64,000 nt of DNA from Paenibacillus silvestris (GTDB lineage: Bacteria; Bacillota; Bacilli; Paenibacillales; NBRC-103111). The stretch covers positions 967,065 to 1,031,064 of the forward strand of contig NZ_WTUZ01000022.1 in NCBI RefSeq assembly GCF_009882985.1, read 5' to 3'. Of the stretch, positions 49,538 through 59,558 are shown in pieces. The notes beneath the pieces are model-generated. The model saw nothing but the letters and a program-made list of their open reading frames with translations. It did no database searches and was not told the DNA's origin. Positions within the stretch are counted from its first letter, which is position 1. The number at the start of each line of letters is the position of its first letter. The position numbers were made by a program, and so were the translations under genes.

Positions 49538-52435
49538 ATGGGGAACTTACAGGTTACGGCATTGAAATGTGAATACAAGACGAATCCGCTTGGCATTGGA
49601 TCAAGGAATCCTCAACTAAGCTGGCAAATTGAATCGGATCGCCGAGGTACGATGCAGCGAGCCTACCAGATCATAGTAGCTAACGAAGAGGGTGACTTTA
49701 CAAAGCCAGCATGGGATACAGGGTATACAGAATCAGATCAGTCGATTCAAGTTGTTTATGGCGGACAGGAACTGCAAACAAGAACCCGTTATCTCTATAA
49801 AGTAAAAGTTTGGGATAACGATGGTCGTGAATCCTCATGGAGCGAAATCGCTTGGTGGGAAATGGGCTTGTTAGATCAAAAGGAATGGCAAGCGCAGTGG
49901 ATCACACCTAACGAAAGTGAGATAGATCCGCAGTCTGAGCCTGCATTTCTATTTCGCAAGCAGTTTGAGGTGGGAAGAGACTTCATATCTGCACGTATGT
50001 ATGCATCAGCTGCAGGCGTCTACGAACTGTATGTGAATGGGGTACGTGTTTCTGATGAACTGCTGGCGCCAGGCTGGACCAGTTACCCAACACGGTTGCA
50101 AGTTCAAACCTACGATGTTACAGAATTGCTGAAAAAAGAAGGAAATGGGCTAGGTATTCTGCTCGGCGATGGTTGGTACAAGAGTGGTCTTGGCTTTGGA
50201 AACAAGAACTTTAAATACGGCGAACAGCGAGCTGTACTCGCTCAATTGCATATCCAATATAAAGACGGATCGGAAACGGTTGTTGCAACAGATTCCACCT
50301 GGAAGGCTTCTACTGGACCTATTCAATACTCAACAATCTACCATGGTGAGACCTATGATGCGCAGTTAGAGCAAGCAGGTTGGAGCTCAGTGAATTACCA
50401 AGAGGATGAGTGGAAGTCTACACAAGTTTGTAAAGATATGGGCTACGATGTGCTTGTGCCTCAAGAAAACTCGCCGACCCGTGTAACGGAAACGATACGT
50501 CCTATTGCCTATTTCCTAACGCCTGCTGGCGATCATGTACTGGATATGGGACAAAATATGGTAGGCCGCGTACGATTCATTGTATCTGCTCCTGCAGGTA
50601 CCCGAATTGAGCTACATCATTCTGAAGTCTTGGATAACGACGGCAATATTTATTTTGGAAACCTGCGTACAGCTAAGCAGATTGTAACCTATATTGCCAA
50701 AGGGAGTGGCCCTGAAAACTATGCGCCTTATTTCAGCTTCATGGGCTTTCGCTATGTGATGGTCAAAGGTTTTCCTGGCCAAGAGAAGGGCCTGCCACTG
50801 GACGCATTTGTCGGTGAAGTCATACATACCGATATGGAGCAAACAGGTGAGTTCGAATGCTCGGATGTTAGAGTAAATCAGTTGCAAAGCAATATTCGCT
50901 GGGGTCAACGAGGCAATTTCCTCGACGTACCAACAGATTGTCCACAGCGTGACGAAAGATTGGGCTGGACGGGTGACGCTCAGGTCTTCATAAGCACAGC
51001 GCTATTTAATTACCAAGGCGGGCCATTCTTTACGAAATGGCTACATGATGTGAAAGAAGAACAAAGGCCGAATGGCGGTATTCCTTTTGTTGTACCAGAT
51101 GTTGTAGGCGGAGAGAATTCAGCTGCTTGGGGAGATGCTGCGGTAATTTGTCCGTGGACGGTTTATCAATACTATGGAGATAAGCGTCTACTTGCTGAAC
51201 AATATGAAAGTATGAAGGGGTGGATTTCCTATATTCGCTCGCAAGGCGAACAGGAGTATTTATGGAACACCGGCTTCCATTTTGGAGATTGGCTTGGACT
51301 GGACGCGAAGGAAGATAGTTACGTTGGTGCGACACCTGTTGCTCTAATTGCAACAGCTTATTATGCGTATTCGACACGTATTGTTCGAGATGCCGCAAGA
51401 GCTCTTGGACATGAAGAAGAGGCTATTACTTTCGATGAGCTTTATATTGGTGTTATTCAAGCATTCCGCGATGAATTTATAACGAAAAATGGGCGTGTAG
51501 CTGCCCCAACGCAAACTGCGCATATCCTTGCACTCGTCTTCGATCTAGTTGATGATGAGGTGCGTGCAAGAGTTGCGAAGGATCTCAATGAACTCATTCT
51601 GGATAATGATTACCATTTATCAACGGGTTTCGTAGGTACACCTTACTTGTGCTTCGCACTTTCGAATAACGGCTATCACGAAACAGCAGTTAAACTGCTG
51701 CTGCAAGAAAGTTTTCCAGGGTGGCTGTACTCCGTTTCCAAGGGAGCGACAACCATTTGGGAGCACTGGGACAGCATCAAATCAGATGGTTCCTTCTGGA
51801 GCGATGATATGAACTCTTTTAACCACTATGCTTATGGGGCAATCGGAGACTGGATGTACCGAAAAATAGCCGGATTGGACATGGACGTTACTGTGCCTGC
51901 CTTCAAGCGCATTCATATCGAGCCGCTGTTTGGGCTAAATAGTCTTACTTATGCCAAAGCAGCGCATACCTCCCTATATGGACGAATTGAGTCTGGCTGG
52001 CAAGTGGATCAGGGACAAATTCAAATGATGGTGCGTGTTCCTGCCAATACAACCGCAGAAGTTATTCTGACAGGAGCTACGGTTGGTAATGTGAAAGAAG
52101 GAGGACTTTGCCTCGACACTTCGATTCTTGGCATTCAGGCTATAAGTGAAGTCGAGCAAGGTGTGCGCGTCATTCTAGGATCTGGAGACTACACGTTCTC
52201 GTATGAGAATAGCGATCTATTCCGCGTAAAGTTTAATGAGCATTCGAGAATCAATGATGTGCTAGATCATAAAGCAGCAACGGAAATTTTTAACAAGCAT
52301 ATGTCAGCCTTACTCGATGGCCCTTTTCTAAATTTAGTCCGAAAATCAACGATTAAGCAATTGGCAGAGAATTCGATGGCGGGAATAACTAAGCACCAAA
52401 TTGATGAGCTGCTTGAAGAATTGATTCTTATATAA
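49538..52435 (+). CDS. Alpha-L-rhamnosidase, GH78
   Basis: 965 residues without signal peptide, so probably cytoplasmic. N-terminal beta domains (about 1-330) lead to the GH78 (alpha/alpha)6 barrel with the family motif DVPTDCPQRDERLGWTGDAQ (Asp467 begins DCPQRDE) and FNHYAYGAIGDWMY. A C-terminal beta domain ends near 890, and about 70 extra helical residues follow. It removes alpha-L-rhamnose from imported oligosaccharides such as pectin RG-I or rhamnosides. ATG 49538 is 6 nt after GGGGAGG. Last gene of the operon. Confidence 0.93.
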   Translation: MGNLQVTALKCEYKTNPLGIGSRNPQLSWQIESDRRGTMQRAYQIIVANEEGDFTKPAWDTGYTESDQSIQVVYGGQELQTRTRYLYKVKVWDNDGRESSWSEIAWWEMGLLDQKEWQAQWITPNESEIDPQSEPAFLFRKQFEVGRDFISARMYASAAGVYELYVNGVRVSDELLAPGWTSYPTRLQVQTYDVTELLKKEGNGLGILLGDGWYKSGLGFGNKNFKYGEQRAVLAQLHIQYKDGSETVVATDSTWKASTGPIQYSTIYHGETYDAQLEQAGWSSVNYQEDEWKSTQVCKDMGYDVLVPQENSPTRVTETIRPIAYFLTPAGDHVLDMGQNMVGRVRFIVSAPAGTRIELHHSEVLDNDGNIYFGNLRTAKQIVTYIAKGSGPENYAPYFSFMGFRYVMVKGFPGQEKGLPLDAFVGEVIHTDMEQTGEFECSDVRVNQLQSNIRWGQRGNFLDVPTDCPQRDERLGWTGDAQVFISTALFNYQGGPFFTKWLHDVKEEQRPNGGIPFVVPDVVGGENSAAWGDAAVICPWTVYQYYGDKRLLAEQYESMKGWISYIRSQGEQEYLWNTGFHFGDWLGLDAKEDSYVGATPVALIATAYYAYSTRIVRDAARALGHEEEAITFDELYIGVIQAFRDEFITKNGRVAAPTQTAHILALVFDLVDDEVRARVAKDLNELILDNDYHLSTGFVGTPYLCFALSNNGYHETAVKLLLQESFPGWLYSVSKGATTIWEHWDSIKSDGSFWSDDMNSFNHYAYGAIGDWMYRKIAGLDMDVTVPAFKRIHIEPLFGLNSLTYAKAAHTSLYGRIESGWQVDQGQIQMMVRVPANTTAEVILTGATVGNVKEGGLCLDTSILGIQAISEVEQGVRVILGSGDYTFSYENSDLFRVKFNEHSRINDVLDHKAATEIFNKHMSALLDGPFLNLVRKSTIKQLAENSMAGITKHQIDELLEELILI

Positions 52436-52465
52436 GGCAAGAGTGCACGGGTTCAATGAAAAAGA

Positions 52466-52502
52466 GACATCCTTTCGGAGAGGTTCCGAAGGATGTTTTT
52501 TA
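52466..52502 (+). terminator. Terminator of the rhamnosidase operon
   Basis: ACATCCTTTCGG / CCGAAGGATGT stem with TTTTTTATG tail. Confidence 0.88.
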
Positions 52503-52581
52503 TGATTAACTTAATTTCGCATATAAGCAGCAAATCATGGATGACTATTGGACCTATGTCAAAGTCATCTTTTTTTCTTTG

Positions 52582-52610
52582 TTGACCAGAAAACTTGAAT
52601 TTGAAATAAT
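52582..52610 (+). promoter_or_regulatory. Promoter of the fructan locus response regulator
   Basis: TTGACC (52582-52587) and AATAAT (52605-52610) with 17-bp spacing, about 50 bp before the start codon. Confidence 0.5.
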
Positions 52611-52659
52611 AGCAAGCATAATACTGAATGATAGAGTTGCTTCACTTGGAGGGATAGAT

Positions 52660-54243
52660 ATGTATGGCTTACTGGTAGTCGACGATGAGCCGCATCACCG
52701 CCGAGGAATTGCGGACATGCTGCGGGGCCTTAGACAGGAATATCGTATTTTTACCGCAAAAGACGGTGAAGAAGCACTGAGCATTGTACTTGATAATCCG
52801 GTCGATATCATCATTACGGATATCAGGATGCCTAATATGGACGGATTGCAGTTAATTGAAGCTTTACTCAAGCAGCCACGCCGCATCAAAATTGTCATCC
52901 TCAGTGTGTACGGGCAATTTAATTATGCAAGGAAGGCGTTAACGCTTGGAGCCTTTGATTATCTGCTAAAGCCGCTCAAGCGGGAAGAAATGAGTGAAAT
53001 GCTGGGCAAACTGGAAACTTCCCTGGAGGAGGAGAAGCGGCAAATGCTCGAAGCAGAGTCACTGAAGCGGAAGCTTCATTCTAGCATACCCGTATATGAA
53101 CAGCATCTCTTAAATAGATGGGTACGTGGGGAGCTCAGCGACAGTGACCAGGAAGAGATGTCCCGTCTCCTTCCGGACAGGAAAGCTTCGTTGATCATAA
53201 CCTTAAAGTTCAATCAAGTAGAGGAGTTTGAAGAGTTCAAGCTGAAATTCAAGTCATGGTTTCAGCCGTTATTGGACTTGATTGGTTCTTCGATTTGTTT
53301 CTATTTGGACGGTATGGAGCCGCTTCTAGTCTCGATCCTTTCACCGAAGCATCAGGTCGAATGGCTGCTGCATAGCGATCTGGTTCAGCTTGCCGAAGTG
53401 ATCAGCCGGGTACAGCTTGAGTTCGGGCTGTCTGCTGCCATAGGGGTAGGCGAGATTGTGGCAGATCCATATAGGGATATCCATTTTTCATTCAGGCAGG
53501 CGTTGGACGCTCTTGATTTTACCTTTTATCAGGGTTACAGCTCACTTCTTATCTTTTCTGAAATCGCTTACGATCCAAAAAAGCCAGTCCTGCGGCCTTA
53601 TTCTTCGGAATCTAAAATCGGAACTGCCGTCACGCAGTTAGACAGGAAATTGGCTGAAGAGGCATTGGAGGAGTTCATCGGCCAGCTGCAAGAGGGCAAG
53701 CGTCCGTCACCTGCCCATCTCAAGGAACGGGTACTATATATGTTGGTTACCCAGACGAAAAACAATGAAGCATTGCTCGGCAGAGAGGAAGCCGGTAATC
53801 TCATTTCAGAAATGGAATTTGAACTGCCCGCCTGCCCGTCACTTGGAGAACTAACTTTGAAGGTCACTTATTATTTGGGGCGCATCATCGACGGAATGGA
53901 AAATCGGAAGAAGAACAAGAGTCAGGTCATTATCCAGATGTGTATCGTTTATCTTGAGGAGCATTACATGGAGGATTTGTCTATGGAGATGATTGCGAAG
54001 CGTTATTTTTTCAGTCCAGCGTATTTCAGCGGCCTGTTCAAGGTGCAGACCTCCCTTACCTTTACGGAGTTTTTGCTCGGGTTGCGTATTGAGAAAGCCA
54101 AAACCTTCCTGGGTGACTCTGATCGGAAGGTGTCCGAAGTTGCGTTCGCCGTTGGCTTCCGGGATGCCGGCTATTTCACACGGATATTCAAACGGGAGAC
54201 TGGACTGTCTCCGGAAGAATACCGTAAGAACATGGTGGTCTAG
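52660..54243 (+). CDS. YesN-type AraC-family response regulator (fructan locus)
   Basis: 527 residues. Receiver with Asp8-Asp9 and phospho-acceptor Asp54 in IIITDIRMPNMDG; YLLKPLKREEM marks its end. The C-terminal AraC HTH shows DLSMEMIAKRYFFSPAYFSG and VSEVAFAVGFRDAGYFTRIF. Start ATG 52660 follows GGAGGG; the 41 extra upstream codons are not supported. Here the regulator precedes its kinase, the reverse of the first locus, so the two loci are not a simple tandem duplication. Confidence 0.92.
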   Translation: MYGLLVVDDEPHHRRGIADMLRGLRQEYRIFTAKDGEEALSIVLDNPVDIIITDIRMPNMDGLQLIEALLKQPRRIKIVILSVYGQFNYARKALTLGAFDYLLKPLKREEMSEMLGKLETSLEEEKRQMLEAESLKRKLHSSIPVYEQHLLNRWVRGELSDSDQEEMSRLLPDRKASLIITLKFNQVEEFEEFKLKFKSWFQPLLDLIGSSICFYLDGMEPLLVSILSPKHQVEWLLHSDLVQLAEVISRVQLEFGLSAAIGVGEIVADPYRDIHFSFRQALDALDFTFYQGYSSLLIFSEIAYDPKKPVLRPYSSESKIGTAVTQLDRKLAEEALEEFIGQLQEGKRPSPAHLKERVLYMLVTQTKNNEALLGREEAGNLISEMEFELPACPSLGELTLKVTYYLGRIIDGMENRKKNKSQVIIQMCIVYLEEHYMEDLSMEMIAKRYFFSPAYFSGLFKVQTSLTFTEFLLGLRIEKAKTFLGDSDRKVSEVAFAVGFRDAGYFTRIFKRETGLSPEEYRKNMVV

Positions 54244-54257
54244 GAGGAAGTTATATT

Positions 54258-56033
54258 ATGCGGCTTAGAAGCAAATTAATTATCTCCTACATCGTGTTGA
54301 TTACGCTGCCGCTTGCCATTCTGGGGACGGGCTTCTACTTCACTAGCCAGCAAACGACAGAGAAGCTCGCCCGTGATAATGTGCTGGAAATCGTCAAGAA
54401 AAACAACCAGCTGATCGATGAGCGGCTGATTAAATTGCAGAACGACAGCCTGTCTCTGATGACTGAATGCGACTTGTTTCAGCTTTTTAACGGCGCTCCG
54501 AGCAAGGACGGACTGCAGCAGCTTCAAACGGATAGAAAAGTTAAGGAGATTTTGAACCGGTACTTCTCGCAGTCCGGTTATCTCTATTCCGTTCAGCTGG
54601 CAACCCGTGATTATTTGTATGGGGATAAGGGGAAAAACACATTCCCGCCTAAGCAGTTCTACGAGACGGATATGTATACGGGCGCAAGGATGGAGAAAGG
54701 AAGTATAGCATGGATCCCAACCTATGATTATTCCTCGATGTATAAGCTTTCTGAGCTGGATGACGTAGATCTGGAGTACCGTCATCTGTTCTCGGCTGTC
54801 AGGGAAATCAGTCCTTCCTGTGTCCGCGACACCATTATTGTGCGTGCAGAGAGCGGCTCCGAGCGGCCTTATCTGATTATGAATTTCCAGGAATCCCTGT
54901 ATGCTGATGTATTTAATAATAGTATTCCAATCCACGGCGCTTCTTACTTGGTAGCGAATTCCGATGGAGCTATAATAGCGAGTCAGAAAGAGGATAGTCT
55001 GGCTCGCGCAGAATGGATTCAGCCCTTATGGACGAAGGGAAGCGGTACGGCTATGCTCACCATAGACGGGGAGAAAATGCTTGCCTGCTTTGCTACATCT
55101 GCCGTGACCGGCTGGATGTCGGTGGTACTGATTCCTCCGAAAGAGCTGGTTGTCGGTCTAACCAGGACCATTAATGTCTTTACTCTGACGCTTGGGGTAT
55201 CCCTTCTGCTCATGTCGTTGCTGTTCGCTTACTGGATATCATCACGCATATCCTTGCCGGTTAATAAGCTGCTACTTGCCATTAAGCGAGTTGGTACAGG
55301 TGATTTTACTGCCAGGATTGAGGTACCCAGTCCCAGCAAGGATGAGTTCGGGCATGTACTCACGAAGTTCAACAGTATGAATGAAAGAATCGAGCAGCTG
55401 ATCGACGAGAACTTTGTGGTGAAGCTGAGGGAGAAAGAGACGGAGATTATGGCGCTGAACATTCAGCTCAACCCCCACTTTCTCTACAACACACTCAATA
55501 TTATGAACTGGATGGCGGTTAATGGCGATAAGGAGCAGGTGAGCAGCATGCTGATTAGTCTCTCTCGTATGCTCCATTACACGACAGATAATACAAGAGA
55601 TTCCTCCAAGCTTGAGGATGATCTGAACTGGCTGAAGGACTATATAGTTATTATGAAAAGCCGTTTTGACGAGCGCTTTGAGGTATCCTTCGAGATTGAT
55701 CCCCAGCTGCTTGGCGCAAGTGTACCCAAGCTGTTTTTGCAGCCACTCGTCGAAAACTCCATCATTCACGGCTTCCGAAATATGGAGTCGGGCGGTTTTA
55801 TAACTGTATACGGCCGCAAGTCCGAAGAGGTTATGCAATTTATCGTGGAGGACAACGGTTGTGGAATACATACAGAACGGCGGGTGCCAGGAGAAGGAGG
55901 AAGCGTTGGACTTCGTAATGTAGACAAGCGAATCAAACTACTATACGGAAGCCTTTATGGCATCGAAATCGAGTCTGAGGAAGGTCTGGGCACCCGCATC
56001 AGCCTGGAATTCCCATACAAGCCTCACGAGTAA
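54258..56033 (+). CDS. YesM-type sensor histidine kinase (fructan locus)
   Basis: 591 residues. Two membrane helices (about 7-28 and 300-320), an outer sensor region between them, a HAMP segment, and His407 in QLNPHFLYNTLNIMNW. The ATPase domain has LFLQPLVENSIIHGFRNM and DNGCGI with GSVGLRNVDKRI. AGGAGG lies before the ATG, 14 bp after the regulator gene. Confidence 0.9.
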   Translation: MRLRSKLIISYIVLITLPLAILGTGFYFTSQQTTEKLARDNVLEIVKKNNQLIDERLIKLQNDSLSLMTECDLFQLFNGAPSKDGLQQLQTDRKVKEILNRYFSQSGYLYSVQLATRDYLYGDKGKNTFPPKQFYETDMYTGARMEKGSIAWIPTYDYSSMYKLSELDDVDLEYRHLFSAVREISPSCVRDTIIVRAESGSERPYLIMNFQESLYADVFNNSIPIHGASYLVANSDGAIIASQKEDSLARAEWIQPLWTKGSGTAMLTIDGEKMLACFATSAVTGWMSVVLIPPKELVVGLTRTINVFTLTLGVSLLLMSLLFAYWISSRISLPVNKLLLAIKRVGTGDFTARIEVPSPSKDEFGHVLTKFNSMNERIEQLIDENFVVKLREKETEIMALNIQLNPHFLYNTLNIMNWMAVNGDKEQVSSMLISLSRMLHYTTDNTRDSSKLEDDLNWLKDYIVIMKSRFDERFEVSFEIDPQLLGASVPKLFLQPLVENSIIHGFRNMESGGFITVYGRKSEEVMQFIVEDNGCGIHTERRVPGEGGSVGLRNVDKRIKLLYGSLYGIEIESEEGLGTRISLEFPYKPHE

Positions 56034-56034
56034 T

Positions 56035-56073
56035 AAAAAAGCGATGCTGAGATAAAACCTGCATCGCTTTTTC
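56035..56073 (+). terminator. Terminator of the fructan locus two-component genes
   Basis: AAAAAAGCGATGC / GCATCGCTTTTT stem with a T-run. It separates the regulators from the import operon, so the latter has its own promoter in 56074-56257, which I could not define. Confidence 0.85.
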
Positions 56074-56257
56074 TATGCGCAATGTGCAGCTACATATTAC
56101 CACCATCCAGCGAAGTCTGCCAATTAACGCCTCACGCTCAATGATCGTAAAATCGTCCGTAAAACGAAAGATTGTTCAATAGGCTTTTCCGAGGAAAGAG
56201 GCTAAACTATGAAATAGCTGCTGCAGCGAGCTAATGGAAATCAGGGGGAATCATTTG

Positions 56258-57679
56258 ATGATAAGGAAACGCTTACGTACATTGTCTTTACTGACAGCTC
56301 TGAGTTTGTCTCTTGTCTCTGTTGTAACCGCTTGCGGAAGTAACGAGAACGGCAATTCCGGTTCTTCGGCCTCATCCAGTAGTCCGTCAGCCACTACAAG
56401 CGGGGCAATGGGCAGCAAAGAGAATGTGAAGTTGAAGTTTACTTACTGGGGCAGTCCTCAGGAGAAGAAAGCGATTGAAGATGCTATCAAGGCTTTTGAA
56501 AAGCAGAATCCTAATGTCAAAATTGAAGGCCTGCACATTCCGGGAGATGACTTCCTGCAAAAGCTGAACGCGATGGTAGCGGGCAACGAGGCGCCGGACA
56601 TCAGTTATTCAGGCTCCTGGAAATTAAAAATGGGCGAAGAGGGCCTTATTTATAACTTTAACGACCTGATGAAAGACGATCCGAGCATCAAGAAAGATGA
56701 CTATTTGACGTATGCCTGGTGGAACTGGGATAAGGACAAGAGTGCGGGTCCTTTCCAAGCATCTGTTACACCAAGCCTCATGTATAATGCCGACATGTTC
56801 AAGGATGCCGGCGTGAACCCACCTCCAACCAAAGCGGAGGATGCATGGACATGGGACGAATTCGTGGCTGTAGCGAAAAAGCTGACCATCGACCAGAACG
56901 GCAAACACCCCGATGATCCTGGCTTCGATTCGAAGAACATTAAACAGTACGGCGTGAAATACAGTCTGGGGTGGAACGGATACATGCCGCTTGTCCTCTC
57001 CAATGGCGGAGACTATCTGAGCGCGGACGGGACAGAGTTTGGGCTGTCGAAACCTGAAGCGACAGCAGCCATTCAGAAAATTGCCGACCTGATCAACGTC
57101 GATCATGTCGCGCCATCTCCGGTTCAGGCGAGCAGCATTCCTGCGCCAGCAACTGCGCTGCAATCGAAGAAGGTTGCCATGGTGGTTGATGGAAGCTGGA
57201 ACCATCTTGATCTGAGCAAGACGAAGCTCAATTGGGGCGTTGGCGTATTGCCGATCTTGAAGGACTATAAGACGTTCTTCCATGGCGGTTCGCTTGTTAT
57301 CTTCAAGAGCACGAAACATCCCAAGGAAGCGTGGGAATTTTCCAAGTTCCTGACGGATCCTAACAATGTGCTGGAAATGCATCAAGGCTTGTGGATGCCG
57401 CAATTGAAAAAATGGTATGAGGATCCTGCTCTCATCAAGAAATGGGCAAGTGAAGAGTTGCCTGGCCGCCCTGCCGGCTTCCAGGAGGCCGTTATGAAAT
57501 CGACTTACGAGCATGAAGTGCCATCCCCGGAAAACAACGTGAAGAACTTTGTCGAGATCGATGCTGCTGTCGGCCCTGCCCTGGATCAGGTTTGGCTTGG
57601 CAAAAAGACGGCTGAGCAGGCAATGAAGGAGATTGAGTCTAAAGTGAAACCGTTCGTGAAGGGTACCTACTTAAAATAA
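56258..57679 (+). CDS. ABC sugar-binding lipoprotein (fructan locus)
   Basis: 473 residues with lipobox SVVTAC (Cys26). LKFTYWGSPQEKKAIEDAIK and GDDFLQKLNAMVAGNEAPDI are typical of family 1 binding proteins; several Trp (WWNWDKDKSAG, WTWDEFVAVA) likely stack on sugar rings. ATG 56258 is 9 nt after GGGGG. Ligand unknown; the co-transcribed GH172 and GH32 point to fructose oligosaccharides. Confidence 0.9.
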   Translation: MIRKRLRTLSLLTALSLSLVSVVTACGSNENGNSGSSASSSSPSATTSGAMGSKENVKLKFTYWGSPQEKKAIEDAIKAFEKQNPNVKIEGLHIPGDDFLQKLNAMVAGNEAPDISYSGSWKLKMGEEGLIYNFNDLMKDDPSIKKDDYLTYAWWNWDKDKSAGPFQASVTPSLMYNADMFKDAGVNPPPTKAEDAWTWDEFVAVAKKLTIDQNGKHPDDPGFDSKNIKQYGVKYSLGWNGYMPLVLSNGGDYLSADGTEFGLSKPEATAAIQKIADLINVDHVAPSPVQASSIPAPATALQSKKVAMVVDGSWNHLDLSKTKLNWGVGVLPILKDYKTFFHGGSLVIFKSTKHPKEAWEFSKFLTDPNNVLEMHQGLWMPQLKKWYEDPALIKKWASEELPGRPAGFQEAVMKSTYEHEVPSPENNVKNFVEIDAAVGPALDQVWLGKKTAEQAMKEIESKVKPFVKGTYLK

Positions 57680-57771
57680 TCGGTCGTGGGAGCGATCCTG
57701 TGTTCAGAGAAGAGCATAGCAAGCAGGACCCAAGGGCCGCTCCCTCTATCCGTTAGAAAGGAGCCGATTGC

Positions 57772-58707
57772 ATGTCAGTCCTATCGACCGAAATACAGAA
57801 GAACATAAAGCTCAAACACAAAGCACTGAAAAACGACCTGAATGGCATCCTGTTTGCATCACCTGCGATTCTGGGCTTTATCCTGTTTACATTTGGCCCT
57901 ATGATTTACAGCTTTTATGTGAGCTTTACGGATTTCTCAGGCACCAATGTACCGGAATTTATCGGACTTGACAATTACAAGCGGATGTTCAGTGGCGAGG
58001 ATCAATACTTTTACAAGTCGCTTGGCGTCACCATCTATTTTGTTGTTCTGAGTGTACCAACGGCTATTATCTACTCTTTTCTTATCGCGCTTCTGTTGAA
58101 CAGGGATGTAAAAGGAAAAGCGATATTCCGGACCATCTTCTACCTGCCTTCCATCGTTCCTATCATTGCCATTTCGTTTATTTGGCTGTGGCTGCTTAAC
58201 CCGGATCTGGGATTAGCGAATGTTATGCTGCAAACGCTGGGACTACCGACAAGCCAGTGGATATTCGGCGAGCATTCCGTTATCCCGTCGCTTGCCATGA
58301 TGAACCTGTGGACGACGGGAGGTACAATGATTATTTTCCTGGCAGGTCTGCAGGACATTCCTAGACAGCTGTATGAAGCCATTGAGATGGATGGTGGTTC
58401 GCGCTTTGCAAAGCTCCGTCATATTATTGTCCCGTTGATGACCCCTTCAATCTTTTTCAATCTTATTATGGGTATCATTAACGGCTTTCAGATTTTCTCC
58501 CAGGCGTACGTGATGACTAACGGCGGTCCTAATAACGCGAGTCTATTCTACGTGTTTTACCTGTATCGCGAAGCCTTCCAGTTCTCTCGCATGGGGAGTG
58601 CAAGCGCTATTGCGTGGGTGCTGTTCGCCATTATCATGGTGCTGACGATTATTATTTTTAAAACCTCGAGAAAATGGGTTTATTACGAAGGGGATGGAGC
58701 GCGATGA
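57772..58707 (+). CDS. CUT1 ABC permease, LacF/MalF-like (fructan locus)
   Basis: 311 residues, six helices and the EAA loop RQLYEAIEMDGGSRFAKL. GAAAGGAG lies before the ATG. It overlaps the next permease by 4 bp. No ATPase gene in the locus. Confidence 0.88.
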   Translation: MSVLSTEIQKNIKLKHKALKNDLNGILFASPAILGFILFTFGPMIYSFYVSFTDFSGTNVPEFIGLDNYKRMFSGEDQYFYKSLGVTIYFVVLSVPTAIIYSFLIALLLNRDVKGKAIFRTIFYLPSIVPIIAISFIWLWLLNPDLGLANVMLQTLGLPTSQWIFGEHSVIPSLAMMNLWTTGGTMIIFLAGLQDIPRQLYEAIEMDGGSRFAKLRHIIVPLMTPSIFFNLIMGIINGFQIFSQAYVMTNGGPNNASLFYVFYLYREAFQFSRMGSASAIAWVLFAIIMVLTIIIFKTSRKWVYYEGDGAR

Positions 58708-59537
58708 CCAGACAGACTTGGATGGAACGAACGCTTGTGTATGCTGTGCTTTTGGCAGGAAGCGCGTTCAGCCTGCTCCCGCTCGTCTGGTTATTGCGCA
58801 GCGCGCTGATGGACATGGGACAGATCTTCGAGATGCCGCCGGTCTGGATTCCGGATCCAATCCGATTCTCGAACTTTTCCGATGCGCTTACAACGCTGCC
58901 GTTCGGGCGGTATTTTATCAATTCAGTAATCATTGTTGCTCTTACGATAGCCGGCGTGGTTATTACTGGCTCCATCAGCGCTTACAGCTTTGCGCGCATG
59001 AAATGGCGGGGCCGCGATCTGATGTTCGGTCTCCTACTGTCGAGCATGATGCTGCCTTACGCGGTGACGCTTATTCCTTCCTTTGTGGGTTGGAGCAAGA
59101 TTGGACTGACCAATTCTATTATTCCTTTGGTTGCGCCAGCATGGTTTGGAGGCGGAGCCTTTAATATCTTCCTTTTGCGTCAGTTCTTTATGAGCATCCC
59201 GCGTGAATTGGATGAGGCTGCTTATGCGGACGGGGCCAGTCACTGGCGAATTTTTATCTCGGTTATCGTGCCGCTGACGAAGCCTGCTCTGATCGTAGTT
59301 GGATTGTTTACTTTCTTAGGTTCCTGGAATGATTTCCTTGGACCGCTTGTATATTTGAACAGCGAGTCTAAATATACATTGGCCTTAGGGCTACAGCAGT
59401 TCAAAGGTATGTATGCGGCGGAATGGCATCTGATGATGGCAGCAGCAACGGTCGTACTTGCTCCCGCTATTATCGTGTTTTTTATTGGGCAGAAGTATTT
59501 TGTAGAAGGTATCACATTAACGGGAATTAAAGGCTAA
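58704..59537 (+). CDS. CUT1 ABC permease, LacG/MalG-like (fructan locus)
   Basis: 277 residues, six helices and the EAA loop PRELDEAAYADGASHWRIF. The start ATG 58704 overlaps the previous stop (ATGA) and follows GGGATGGAG; a longer frame from 58674 lies inside the upstream gene. Ends with FVEGITLTGIKG. Confidence 0.88.
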   Translation: MTRQTWMERTLVYAVLLAGSAFSLLPLVWLLRSALMDMGQIFEMPPVWIPDPIRFSNFSDALTTLPFGRYFINSVIIVALTIAGVVITGSISAYSFARMKWRGRDLMFGLLLSSMMLPYAVTLIPSFVGWSKIGLTNSIIPLVAPAWFGGGAFNIFLLRQFFMSIPRELDEAAYADGASHWRIFISVIVPLTKPALIVVGLFTFLGSWNDFLGPLVYLNSESKYTLALGLQQFKGMYAAEWHLMMAAATVVLAPAIIVFFIGQKYFVEGITLTGIKG

Positions 59538-59558
59538 TTCGGAAATGGAGCGATAGCA

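Noticed and set aside
56268..56281. cre-like AGGAAACGCTTACG in the binding-protein gene
   Set aside because: Three mismatches to the consensus and a coding position make it weak.
56624..57514. 296-codon open frame on the minus strand inside the binding-protein gene
   Set aside because: It lies wholly antisense to a clear solute-binding protein with lipobox and ribosome-binding site; its translation has no recognisable domain.
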